Shown here: positions 61,101-64,000 of the stretch, piece by piece | Layout of the letters: the number at the start of each line of letters is the position of its first letter | Numbering within the stretch: position 1 is the stretch's first letter | Assembly: GCA_028023455.1 (NCBI GenBank) | Contig: JAQFVV010006274.1 | Coordinates: 64,001-128,000, forward strand | Length of the DNA stretch: 64,000 nucleotides | DNA from: Epiperipatus broadwayi | Lineage: Eukaryota; Onychophora; Udeonychophora; Euonychophora; Peripatidae | Reading direction: 5' to 3' | Position numbers and translations under genes: made by a program | Notes under the pieces: model-generated | The model's input: the letters and a program-made list of their open reading frames with translations, nothing else | The model's database searches: none | Told to the model about the DNA's origin: nothing

Positions 61101-62147
61101 CAAAAGGATTCACAGATAAATCTATAAAAGAAATATAATGAAAACAAAAACTATAATAAAGATAAATGGGATATTTTGGGATAGAAATATATCAAAACTA
61201 AATAAATGATGTATAAATAATACAAAAATGAAAACATTAGAACAGAAAGAGTTAAAAACTAGAGAAATGGATCACTTATAAAATTTGACAGAAAATCAAG
61301 AAGAGAACAAATAATAATAATAATAATAATATAAATAATGGATAGAAAACACATTAGAAATCAGAATAATAAGATAATTTAAATGCTACTGACATATGTA
61401 TAGAGGATATGTCAGGGAAGATTACTAAAATAAATATTAAACTGGATACCATTGAGAAAGAGAAGGATTCCAAAATGCAATTGGCAAGTAAAATATAAAA
61501 ATGCCACAGATCATTATAGATCAATTAAAAGATCAAAGCATTCGTGTACATGTGTATGTTTACTTACTGGGTAATTATAGATCATATATCTTCTTTACTT
61601 TTTTTTCATTTCTTCATATATTCATATATATTATTTTTTTATAAATCTCATATACACTCTAATGCAATTTTTACATAATTTGGCTTTTATTTTTTTAACA
61701 GTTTTGACTGTCCTGCAGTCTTCAGCAGAGCTTTTTATAACCTTCTTCCTTTTAAATTGCATTATATGAGAAGATTTATAAAAAATAATAATTATAGATC
61801 ATTAAATAAGTATTTGAAGACTAATTTTCATAGTAAAATATAAAAACAAATCAATTTTCTAATATTAAGTAGAAATAAATACTACAAACAATGAAATAAT
61901 CCTACAAATTATTTACAGTTTATTTCTAAATATGACCAAAATCCATCATTCAAAATTACAAATAGATTTTTTGTGACATTAAAAAATTTCAAATAGTTTT
62001 TTTTTTTTTATGTATATAATATTTTAAAGATTTTATATAACTATTGAACAAAATACATATTATTAGAATGAAAAGTACATATATAATTTACTAAAGTTGA
62101 TATTTACCTCCTTGATATTCCAGCATTTCCATGAACTAAGGCATTTC
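19031..62147 (-). CDS. STYX: STYX orthologue (serine/threonine/tyrosine-interacting pseudophosphatase), last five coding exons
   Basis: Exons at 62108-62147, 44678-44728, 28194-28266, 22452-22515 and 19031-19125 join on the minus strand into one open frame of about 106 codons ending in TGA. All four introns are GT-AG, with phases 2, 2, 0 and 1. The product holds the C-terminal half of a dual-specificity phosphatase fold: the signature loop HGNAGISRS, the helix AALVIAYIME, then HRRFCINPNEGF, then EYEPIYRARLTL and an acidic tail. The active-site Cys of HCxxGxxR is Gly, as in STYX, so the protein should bind phosphosubstrates without hydrolysis. Known roles of the family include holding ERK1/2 in the nucleus, competing with active DUSPs, and blocking the F-box protein FBXW7. 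The N-terminal exons lie outside the window. The long introns are filled with mobile elements. Family assignment rests on remembered conservation, not a database search. Confidence 0.93.
19135..22450 (-). other. STYX: STYX last intron (about 3.3 kb)
   Basis: The intron runs from the donor next to 22452 to the acceptor next to 19125. It is AT-rich throughout. It holds one SINE-like scrap (20195-20250) and no other recognisable element or exon. Confidence 0.75.
20195..20250 (+). repeat. SINE-like fragment (3' half)
   Basis: GATCCTGGAACCTTTAGCTC followed by GACTACTTTAC aligns with CAATCCTGGCACCTTTGGTG and CTTTACC at 12552-12584. A 15-base T run precedes it. It appears to be the B-box half of the same short interspersed repeat, lying in the last STYX intron. 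Confidence 0.35.
22452..22515 (-). CDS. STYX: STYX penultimate coding exon
   Basis: The donor is GTATAAAATA just left of 22452 and the acceptor is a 13-T tract plus AG at 22516-22517. The 64 bases read EYEPIYRARLTLQNGHPSQV, then T, plus one base of Gly. This corresponds to the EYEAIYLAKLTIQ segment of vertebrate STYX. The first 18 bases of the exon and its acceptor are duplicated just upstream (22572-22645). Confidence 0.92.
22498..22645. repeat. 74-bp tandem duplication covering the splice acceptor of the STYX penultimate exon
   Basis: Unit 1 (22498-22571) and unit 2 (22572-22645) both contain TAAATTGGTTCATACTCC, the 13-A tract, TTTATATAAAAA and TAGGTACTAATC. In gene orientation unit 2 lies upstream. 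It carries a complete decoy acceptor (T tract, AG) plus the first bases of the exon. The right half of each unit is the terminus of the TIR element at 22624-23938. The duplication therefore probably arose from a transposition or repair event. Confidence 0.8.
22624..23938. mobile_element. Non-autonomous TIR DNA transposon (1.3 kb) with 8-bp target duplication
   Basis: The ends GGTACTAATCAGTACGCC... and its reverse complement at the right edge form inverted repeats of about 60 bp that also share CAGGCCAGCC and TTGTTTCTCT. The 8-mer TAAAAATA flanks both sides exactly (22616-22623 and 23939-23946). The inside is richer in G+C, has no transposase I can recognise, and ends in a minisatellite (23640-23860). 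An 8-bp duplication fits hAT, P or Merlin elements. Ends beginning GG favour Merlin, which is my inference only. The open frame at 22982-23365 runs into poly-A and T-rich sequence and is not convincing. Confidence 0.8.
23640..23860 (+). repeat. Degenerate minisatellite inside the TIR element
   Basis: A unit of about 30 bases of the form AAAGTCGGAGAAAATGTAAA followed by AATATTTTTTTA recurs five to six times with changes, including variants with GTCGTATCAAATGT. It lies just inside the right terminal repeat. Internal tandem repeats are common in non-autonomous DNA transposons. Confidence 0.6.
25240..26000. other. G+C-richer unclassified repeat-like segment in a STYX intron
   Basis: Islands at 25240-25480 and 25720-26000 differ in composition from their flanks. 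They contain the hairpin CTTGCACCAT (25861-25870) with ATGGTGCAAG (25886-25895). They look like the untranslated or LTR part of a mobile element, but I found no matching copy or coding motif. The minus-strand frame at 25118-25306 has no recognisable product. Confidence 0.3.
26341..27110 (-). mobile_element. 5'-truncated LINE tail ending in (ACATC)n
   Basis: The element holds the C-terminal coding end of a LINE (26455-27075), a short 3' UTR containing TAATTGCCGAGATATTCTTG, and a terminal (ACATC)n array at about 26343-26366. The same UTR and tail occur at 29868-29985 and 37960-38030. Short tandem repeats instead of poly-A at the 3' end are known in several LINE clades. The 5' limit near 27075-27110 is inferred from loss of similarity. 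Confidence 0.8.
26455..27075 (-). CDS. LINE ORF2 C-terminal fragment with CCHC-type zinc motif
   Basis: This is an open frame of 206 codons. It contains CKLCKEDIENIRHLLIEC, spacing C-x2-C-x8-H-x4-C, which fits the zinc-binding segment found after the reverse transcriptase in many LINEs. Upstream are basic helices (KGQVRRWVRKVMRY); downstream is a hydrophobic LLVFMLGL stretch before the TAA. The reverse transcriptase and endonuclease domains are missing, so this copy cannot move by itself. The frame has no stop and the related copy at 29333-29867 has a shift, so this one is probably younger. The ATG at 27073-27075 is only the first in the truncated frame and not a true start. Confidence 0.7.
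   Translation of the reverse strand: MSKGQVRRWVRKVMRYAKDLDKEFISVYLYKRWDDCVRRIVECYSGKEWDKRIEALIKNRELERWRTSMEGKKSLNIYRSKWNIGCELIYDNSKESSLLFKAQTGSLATREYTCKWKTMGDLVCKLCKEDIENIRHLLIECKCLKAERVQIMKLWENRCEQSDYIESELLVFMLGLRKDKRDLDIKVIELTKIMLWKWDGAEYGKT
28194..28266 (-). CDS. STYX: STYX exon with the RRFCINPN motif
   Basis: The acceptor is ATTTTCAG and the donor is GTAAGAATT. The exon completes a Lys codon and reads EAFLHVQHRRFCINPN, then EGFTRQLM. It matches the DAFAYVQERRFCINPNAGF segment of vertebrate STYX almost residue for residue. It ends in phase 0, joining the next exon at QLM-EYEP. Confidence 0.95.
28380..28800. other. G+C-richer unclassified segment in a STYX intron
   Basis: About 400 bases differ from the AT-rich surroundings. 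On the minus strand, TGGGTTTGAATTCCGAGG near 28590-28607 resembles a tRNA B-box, so a SINE origin is possible. I saw no second copy in the window and no coding motif. Confidence 0.3.
28878..28941 (+). repeat. Compound trinucleotide microsatellite (CAT)n(CAA)n(AAT)n
   Basis: CAT units grade into CAA units and then AAT units, each step being a single-base change of the motif. It lies in a STYX intron, just before the repeat that starts at 29043. Confidence 0.9.
29333..29867 (+). pseudogene. Frameshifted LINE C-terminal fragment, second copy
   Basis: The frame at 29333-29614 and the next at 29607-29867 together match the 206-codon fragment at 26455-27075. The LINE-like part starts near 29365, after the end of the composite repeat. 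A 5-base deletion near 29604, between TGTAAATGG and ATGGGTGAT, shifts the frame just before the zinc motif CKLCKEGIENIRHLLIEC. The 3' UTR (29868-29960) and the (ACATC)n tail (about 29964-29982) follow. It is dead and 5'-truncated. Confidence 0.75.
29995..30935. other. G+C-richer insertion of unknown class
   Basis: This segment follows the LINE tail and lies inside the split composite repeat. It is G+C-richer than the flanks. It includes a perfect 12-bp hairpin, CTTGGAATCTTA and TAAGATTCCAAG, at 30825-30852. No coding motif was recognised. It may be a long terminal repeat or untranslated part of a retroelement. Confidence 0.4.
30938..31463. mobile_element. TIR element flanked by TA
   Basis: The left end GATTGAGCGG pairs with the right end CCGCTCAATC. 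Further inward ATTTACCCTGGCTAG matches ATTTGCCCTGCCTGAG in inverted order. TA lies on each side (30936-30937 and 31464-31465), as expected for Tc1/mariner-like insertion. The 526-bp inside has no recognisable transposase, so it would be non-autonomous. Confidence 0.5.
31589..31725. repeat. Cluster of hairpins and short direct repeats
   Basis: A 32-base near-perfect palindrome (31589-31620) has arms GCCTGTTTTTAATCAA and TTGATTAAAACAGGC. Two copies of GTGAAAGTAAACTATTTTAA follow (from about 31622 and 31668). A second hairpin then pairs GCGTATGTG with CATATACGC. These are probably the ends of a small element in the nested insertion. Confidence 0.5.
32290..32560. other. G+C-richer unclassified segment
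   Basis: The patch begins with TGGTTCGAACTCGACTGG, which looks like a tRNA B-box. The rest could be decayed coding sequence of a retroelement on the minus strand, but no motif is firm. Confidence 0.25.
33000..33480 (+). other. Repeat-like segment with a 64-codon open frame
   Basis: The word ATACAGTC(T)GG occurs three times at 33019-33124. An open frame follows at 33142-33336, with Lys-, Ser-, Asn- and Cys-rich composition. It has no recognised domain. It lies beyond the likely 3' end of the minus-strand gypsy remnant, so it may belong to that element's long terminal repeat. I do not call a gene. Confidence 0.25.
34299..34565 (-). pseudogene. Integrase C-terminal remnant of the gypsy-like element
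   Basis: The minus-strand reading contains LPYDMKKNIQMAHQQLLDKA, then IQFQDWGQSFCQ, then MELYTIVKETGPNMF. The order matches the end of gypsy integrases: a linker of the form A-ENLL-KAQ, a GDKVFVK-type strand, and a GPY/F-like module. Several stops interrupt it, so it is not functional. The plus-strand open frames here are its antisense shadows. Confidence 0.6.
36425..36796 (-). CDS. gag-like N-terminal fragment of the gypsy-like element
   Basis: This is an open frame of 123 codons starting MLLRSGK. The first part is acidic and polar. The end carries a heptad-like repeat, MKADVNCLEIRMKADINSL, which continues beyond the stop in degenerate form and suggests a coiled coil. The position upstream (in element orientation) of integrase remnants argues for gag. 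The capsid and zinc knuckle parts are not recognisable. The reading between 36420 and 35000 is broken by many stops, so the gene is dead. Confidence 0.45.
   Translation of the reverse strand: MLLRSGKHLLNMEIECVDEPQSATDNEMADDSTSNEEGSLYRQISGGSMIGTEHSPQVREERPVASQIQETPINETTQVPRVEVAQFTGEMTVMEQLLQRFVLIMKADVNCLEIRMKADINSL
36840..37950. other. AT-rich DNA, possible degraded LTR of the minus-strand gypsy element
   Basis: The 5' LTR of the minus-strand element should begin near 36895 and extend to the right. I could not align it with the sequence left of 34005. Nothing else is recognisable here. Confidence 0.35.
37960..38030 (+). mobile_element. Very short LINE 3' end (UTR plus ACATC tail)
   Basis: TAATTGCTGAGAGATTCTTG, CTTCGTTTAA and then ACATCACATCA repeat the 3' UTR and tail of the LINE copies at 26341-27110 and 29365-29985. 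Only about 70 bases remain, an extreme 5' truncation. It lies directly before the intact composite repeat. Confidence 0.65.
38150..38737 (+). repeat. Composite repeat, second copy, uninterrupted
   Basis: This matches 29043-29364 and 31842-32055 in the same orientation, with only a short spacer (TAGCCTAAGTTTACAAAT) at the junction. It serves as the pre-insertion reference for the split copy. No coding capacity was seen. Confidence 0.7.
39811..40199 (+). repeat. 195-bp tandem duplication in the gypsy leader and gag start
   Basis: The unit starting at 39812 recurs at 40007 with only a few changes. Both contain AAACTCCTTCCAGTGGATTG, TTGAGCAATTGCTCTC and ATGATTAAAATTGGCTCAAT. The second copy leads into gag; the first carries only its opening codons. 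The few differences suggest a duplication much younger than the decay of gag, or one fixed before insertion. Confidence 0.8.
40180..40860 (+). pseudogene. gypsy gag remnant with zinc knuckle
   Basis: From the ATG at 40180 the frame opens IGSIEEFDQGYPDNWPSYKD, the usual gypsy capsid start in which a Trp lies near the N-terminus. After stops and shifts it continues with CNFKDFLQ, EALCDHFICRMRDHSLRVKS, and then HCYRCDKLIHTYT, a damaged CCHC knuckle lacking the last Cys. In intact elements this protein packages the element RNA. Several stops make it non-functional. It is cut by the solo LTR at 40865. Confidence 0.7.
40865..42895 (+). mobile_element. Solo LTR (2.0 kb) inside the gypsy element, target duplication GTAT
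   Basis: The left end TATAACGAT and the right end ATCGTTACA form 9-bp inverted termini if the first A is a mutated G, giving the standard TG...CA. GTAT flanks both sides (40861-40864 and 42896-42899). If the insert and one GTAT are removed, the interrupted gag-pol frame reads on without a stop for about 50 codons, which supports the boundaries. The segment is G+C-richer than its flanks. Its open frames (41336-41548, 42368-42580 and others) have no known product. No internal retroelement region remains. Confidence 0.65.
42900..43220 (+). pseudogene. gypsy aspartic protease remnant
   Basis: An open stretch at 43031-43219 includes INDMPVTMELEPEYAMSIVS. It aligns with the gypsy protease start, where MELDTG carries the catalytic Asp. 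Here the Asp-Thr-Gly is lost, so the enzyme is dead. Downstream the reading suggests the TLGQ-KVKV region with shifts. The minus-strand frame at 43009-43215 is its antisense shadow. Confidence 0.6.
43380..43720 (+). pseudogene. Remnant of the 3' end of gypsy pol
   Basis: A reading of the form VKTADG near 43400 resembles the last strand of gypsy integrase, and a polar tail with repeated Ser and Gln follows. About 3 kb of pol is deleted between the protease and here. Low similarity makes this tentative. No 3' LTR follows. Confidence 0.35.
44678..44728 (-). CDS. STYX: STYX exon after the signature loop
   Basis: The acceptor is TTTTTTCAG and the donor is GTAGGAATG. The 51-base exon completes the Ser of HGNAGISRS and reads AALVIAYIMEKYGLSY plus two bases of Lys. 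It corresponds to SAAFVIAYIMETFGMKYR of vertebrate STYX, with exactly the expected length and phase. Confidence 0.95.
44740..46100. other. AT-rich intron, nothing recognised
   Basis: This is STYX intron DNA with poly-A runs and TA-rich tracts. No exon or element was identified. Confidence 0.6.
46148..46458. mobile_element. Foldback element with a Penelope-like core motif
   Basis: The outer arm GTGATATGTTGGACTGTTTC (about 46153-46172) pairs with GGAAATAGTCCAACATATTATCAC (about 46434-46457). An inner arm AAACTTTCCAAATACAAACA pairs with TTGTTTGTATTTGAAAAGTT. On the minus strand the centre reads CTAAAGAAGAGTGG and then TTCGAAACGTTATG, a weak version of the CTGAAGAAGA...TCGAAACG motif at 54551-54580. 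Coding capacity is absent. Confidence 0.45.
46680..49050. other. Mixed repeat-derived DNA in a STYX intron
   Basis: TGGCGCCAAATTGTAACTATG near 46708-46728 resembles the junction between a retroelement and its LTR, and the following bases resemble the start of the solo LTR at 40865. GAGATCGGCCATGCTTATAA near 46750 and ACAGATCGGCCAGCTTATAA near 48549 look like a shared word. Imperfect short repeats occur at 47760-47900. An (AAT)n run lies at about 48076-48097. No gene was seen. Confidence 0.3.
49325..49764 (+). repeat. 229-bp tandem duplication
   Basis: The unit beginning CAATAGTTTCTTATAGGTCA at 49325 is repeated from 49554 with few changes. Both contain AAACATACTATGAACATATA, GCATTGTCTCTTTGGTTTGA and CATACTGTCAAGGCCAATTT. 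The high similarity suggests a fairly recent local duplication. The small open frame at 49717-49917 starts in it and has no known product. Confidence 0.8.
49955..49985 (+). repeat. B-box-like motif, possible SINE scrap
   Basis: CCTGGGTTCGAATTCAGATG contains GGTTCGAATTC, one base from the tRNA B-box consensus. No A-box was found at a proper distance, so only a weak call is possible. Confidence 0.2.
50000..51800. other. AT-rich intron, nothing recognised
   Basis: This is STYX intron DNA with poly-A runs (for example 50504-50521). The open frame at 50412-50603 crosses an 18-base A run and is not supported. Confidence 0.55.
52781..52810 (-). ncRNA. Hammerhead-ribozyme-like motif, left arm
   Basis: This is the reverse complement of 54551-54580 at the other end of the palindrome. 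It has CTGAAGA, a 5-bp stem GACTG/CAGTC with loop CAGGT, and then GAAAC. One extra A lies between CTGAAGA and the stem, and stem I pairing is not evident, so activity is doubtful. Confidence 0.3.
53607..53935 (+). repeat. 102-bp tandem repeats in the centre of the palindrome
   Basis: GTTGTAGGGAATATATATAT starts at 53656 and again at 53758, with a near copy at 53860, giving a period of 102 bases. The left arm has fewer and shorter copies, so the palindrome is asymmetric near its centre. The minus-strand open frame at 53614-53877 is only the translation of this low-complexity array. Confidence 0.8.
54551..54580 (+). ncRNA. Hammerhead-ribozyme-like motif, right arm
   Basis: CTGAAGA fits the CUGANGA core box. 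GACTG and CAGTC can form stem II with loop CAGGT, and GAAAC follows. Penelope-like elements are known to carry hammerhead motifs in their terminal repeats. The spare A before stem II departs from the consensus, and no convincing stem I was found. Treat it as a relic or look-alike. Confidence 0.35.
55160..55994. mobile_element. Nested MITE-like foldback
   Basis: The inner unit 55546-55994 has inverted ends of about 110 bp: CAATAAACATCACATGATCAC at the left and GTGATCATGTGACGTTTATTG at the right, followed inward by AAACAGGCAAAACTC and CACTCAGTGCAAG. A partial copy at 55160-55445 is inverted to 55665-55940, sharing CTTTTATCTATACTTAACTA and CTCCAGCAGCCACCTTTTAT. The tip is the same as in the insertion at 9287-9385. 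It interrupts the dead LINE at 51815-56430. Confidence 0.7.
56607..56781. repeat. Foldback with arms of about 75 bp
   Basis: The left arm begins ATCTATGTAAATGTTTCAAA and ends GTTTAGCATGC. The right arm begins AGCATGCTAAACAAATAA and ends TTTGAAACATTTACATAGAT. The loop is about 24 bases. It lies just after the 3' end of the dead LINE. No target duplication was identified. Confidence 0.7.
57331..58361. mobile_element. Non-autonomous TIR DNA transposon (1.0 kb) with 8-bp target duplication
   Basis: The left end GGTAATACATGGTCT and the right end AGACGATGTATTACC are inverted. CCGCGTGATGGCGCTGTT and AACAGCGCCATCGAGCGG form the inner part of the repeat. AAAAAAAG flanks both sides exactly (57323-57330 and 58362-58369). 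Tip (GGTA), duplication length, G+C-richer interior and A-rich right part resemble the element at 22624-23938. The two open frames (57598-57816 and 57823-58005) have no transposase motif I recognise. Confidence 0.75.
58370..59700. other. AT-rich intron, nothing recognised
   Basis: This is STYX intron DNA with poly-A/T runs and TA tracts. No exon or element was seen. Confidence 0.6.
59736..60640. repeat. Repeat cluster: direct repeats of about 50 bp and an inverted pair
   Basis: ATGTAAAATTAAGAGCATGC followed by TAATTA/GCTCTAAACAAGCT occurs at about 59738 and 60167, bracketing about 380 bp of G+C-richer DNA. TTTTCAAGTTCTGTCAGATT (from 60217) pairs with AATCTGATAGAACTTGAAAA near 60607-60626. 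The two structures adjoin and may mark two small insertions. No coding motif was found. Confidence 0.5.
61170..61530 (+). pseudogene. Decayed LINE C-terminal scrap
   Basis: On the plus strand near 61400-61480 the reading QGRLLK, ILNWIPLRKRRIPKCNWQVK resembles the LINE tail block RLPKKVL-W-P-GKRRRGRP. It lies in about 350 bases of A-rich sequence with many stops, with an (AAT)n run at about 61308-61331. It is a distant relative of the LINE at 51815-56430. Confidence 0.4.
61632..61792. repeat. Hairpin with a Penelope-like motif in its loop
   Basis: TTTTTTATAAATCTCATATA and ATGCAATTT pair with AAATTGCATTATATGAGAAG and ATTTATAAAAAAT. Between them, GTTTTGACTGTCCTGCAGTC followed by TTCAGCAGAGC is a degraded form, on the minus strand, of the terminal motif at 54551-54580. 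It is likely a small relic of the same element class. Confidence 0.5.
62108..62147 (-). CDS. STYX: STYX signature-loop exon (HGNAGISR)
   Basis: The acceptor is a T tract plus TAG at 62148-62150, and the donor is GTAAATATC. The 40-base exon starts with two bases of a Gly codon and reads NALVHGNAGISR plus two bases of Ser. In active dual-specificity phosphatases this loop is HCxxGxxR; here, as in STYX of other animals, Cys is Gly while Arg is kept. The preceding exon would have to end in G. Confidence 0.95.
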
Positions 62148-62159
62148 CTAAAAAAAAAA

Positions 62160-64000
62160 TTAAGTAAATTACAAAAAAAGGTCAGCTATTTTCATTAATA
62201 TTTCTCATATATAGTAATAATAATAATCAAAAAAGGATTATTATTATTTGATTTATAAAGATTTATCAAGTTCACAATACATTTTAATCTTTTTTTTTTT
62301 TTTGCCAAAATTACCCATCAAAAAAAAAAAGTCTAGTGGACAAATTTATTTTTATTAACTAAGATTTATATTTTGAAAAGCCAACAAAATGCAGCTTGTT
62401 GAGTTTTGTTGCAAAATTATAATTTGGAAACCTGAATATACTTTAGGAAGTTTCCACTTACTCCAAATCATATTTTTAAAGAGTTCTAAAATAAAAGAAA
62501 ATAATTTTTGAAGAAATTCAGGTTTAAAAAGGGTAATCCTTGAAGACATCTCTTTCAATTCCTTTGGTGTCGTTTTTAAATAGTTATGTGGATGCATGAT
62601 ATTAATTGTAAAAAAAATTAAAACTTTTTTTTACAGAATTTACATCAAATCATTTATATCTATAATAATTTAATGATTTTTTGTTAAATATTTTTCTTTC
62701 TTATTTCTAAATAATATTCAATACCAAAAACTACATTTAAAGATTTCATAGTTATAAAATACTGTCACCATTTTTCTTAAAGTGCATAAAGATTATGTTT
62801 CTAATACTTTTTTAAAATTATAGTATAAAACTAAATACCAGACAGACCAATCTAAAAAATAGATAATAGAAATTTTTTTACATTATAGCATTATTTTTCT
62901 TTTTTTAGAATACTTATAACATTGTAAACAAAATACATATAAAACCAACAAGATATTAAACTTAGTTTTATAACTTGAAAACAAATACAAAAACAATTAT
63001 GCTAGAATAATGCGAAAGTAAATACAGATAACCTTCCTAAAGCACGATATCCTATAACACAGTTTTGCTCTTACTCAATAAGATAAATTGTGGAAACGGT
63101 CATATAACACATCACCTACAAGACTACTTCAGTCTAACACAATCAAAAATTTGTGGAAACCCTTGTATTCTACTATTAAACATATATATTGTACCAATAA
63201 ATCTTATATATATATATCTATAAGGAGAGCATGCAAATAAATTGATGTTCTTTAAGATTACTTAATACTTCATCTCTGAATATTGTTTCCAGGACATTTT
63301 ATTCCGTAACTTTTAATTACATTTGTTTCCATAGTCAATTCCTTATTTACAATAAATCAATTCATTCATTCACTTTATTAAAGTTCTTTTCCAATGTTCC
63401 AAGTTGTTAAAATGCTTTTTATAAGATTTTATAAAATATATTTTTTGTACAATGTTATAAAATAATAAAGCATAAATCTACAAATTAGAATAGACAATAT
63501 ATTCAAATTATATTTAAATAAAATTCACATTCCTTCCTATTTGTCTGTTTTACATATGATAATCAATATTTGAATACTTATTTTAACTAAATTAAATAAT
63601 TTAAAATAATGTTTTCTTTTGTATATGTATTTAACATTGTTTAATCATATCAACATATAAATATACAAACACACATAGCTTAACAATAGTTTAATATCCT
63701 GTTTGTTGAATGTTTAAAGATAATTTTGAAACTGTATGCAATAAATAAAATTTTAGTAAATAAATTTATCAATACGAACTTTATTTTACTATTGCTATCA
63801 CATAAAACTATTTGTATACTTTTATTAATATATCACTGACATCATATTATGTCATCAGTTTTATTGTATCGTCCTTAGACTAAGAATAGCCCGTATTAAG
63901 ATTTTGCCGAGAGATAAATAAAATAAATTTTTAGAGTTGAAACAAGATAATGAATTTTTTCTTTTTTTTTTGTAGATAACATTACCAGGTTTAAATTCAA
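62160..64000. other. AT-rich DNA upstream of the signature exon; no further STYX exon found
   Basis: I looked on the minus strand for the segment before the loop (a YLVLDIADN-like stretch) and did not find it. The open frame at 62355-62597 has no STYX similarity and no acceptor or donor in the right place. The earlier exons are probably beyond 64000. Confidence 0.5.

Noticed and set aside
62355-62597. 80-codon frame as a possible upstream STYX exon
   Set aside because: No STYX-like residues, and no donor ending in G in the required phase.
63955-64000. T tract plus TAG followed by an open stretch, as a plus-strand acceptor
   Set aside because: Such tracts are frequent here. The sequence is cut off by the window end and gives no recognisable peptide.

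Overview
The window looks like a stretch of a large, very AT-rich (by eye about 70-75% A+T) metazoan genome, most likely an invertebrate. There is no dense operon-like coding. Short exons with canonical GT-AG borders sit tens of kilobases apart in introns packed with decayed transposons: LINEs, Ty3/gypsy, Tc1/mariner, Penelope-like foldbacks, non-autonomous TIR elements and tRNA-like SINE pieces. The species cannot be fixed from the sequence alone.

The one gene I can name with confidence is an orthologue of STYX, the catalytically dead dual-specificity phosphatase. It lies on the minus strand and its last five coding exons are at 62108-62147, 44678-44728, 28194-28266, 22452-22515 and 19031-19125. 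All splice phases join in frame. The signature loop reads HGNAGISRS, with Gly in place of the catalytic Cys. The introns are about 17.4, 16.4, 5.7 and 3.3 kb. The 5' exons lie beyond the right edge. A second, unnamed minus-strand gene probably ends at the far left (terminal exon about 63-247, polyA signal at 36-41).

Layout: 1-300, terminal exon of the unnamed gene; 300-19000, AT-rich intergenic or intronic DNA with a LINE scrap, a palindromic insertion with target duplication (9287-9385), a Tc1/mariner remnant (11.2-11.6 kb), SINE-like pieces and small hairpins; 19031-22515, last two STYX exons; 22.5-23.9 kb, a duplicated splice acceptor followed by a 1.3 kb TIR element with a perfect 8-bp target duplication; 26.3-27.1 and 29.4-30.0 kb, LINE tails ending in (ACATC)n; 28.2 kb, STYX exon; 29-43.7 kb, a dense nest of repeats holding two decayed gypsy-like elements, one split by a 2.0 kb solo LTR; 44.7 kb, STYX exon; 46-50 kb, foldback and tandem duplications; 51.8-56.4 kb, a dead LINE reverse transcriptase split by a 1.9 kb Penelope-like palindrome and by a MITE-like foldback; 57.3-58.4 kb, another TIR element with an 8-bp duplication; 61-62 kb, LINE scrap and hairpin, then the STYX signature exon.

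No rRNA, true tRNA, CRISPR array or bacterial feature was seen. Most open frames of 60-100 codons are chance or lie inside repeats.
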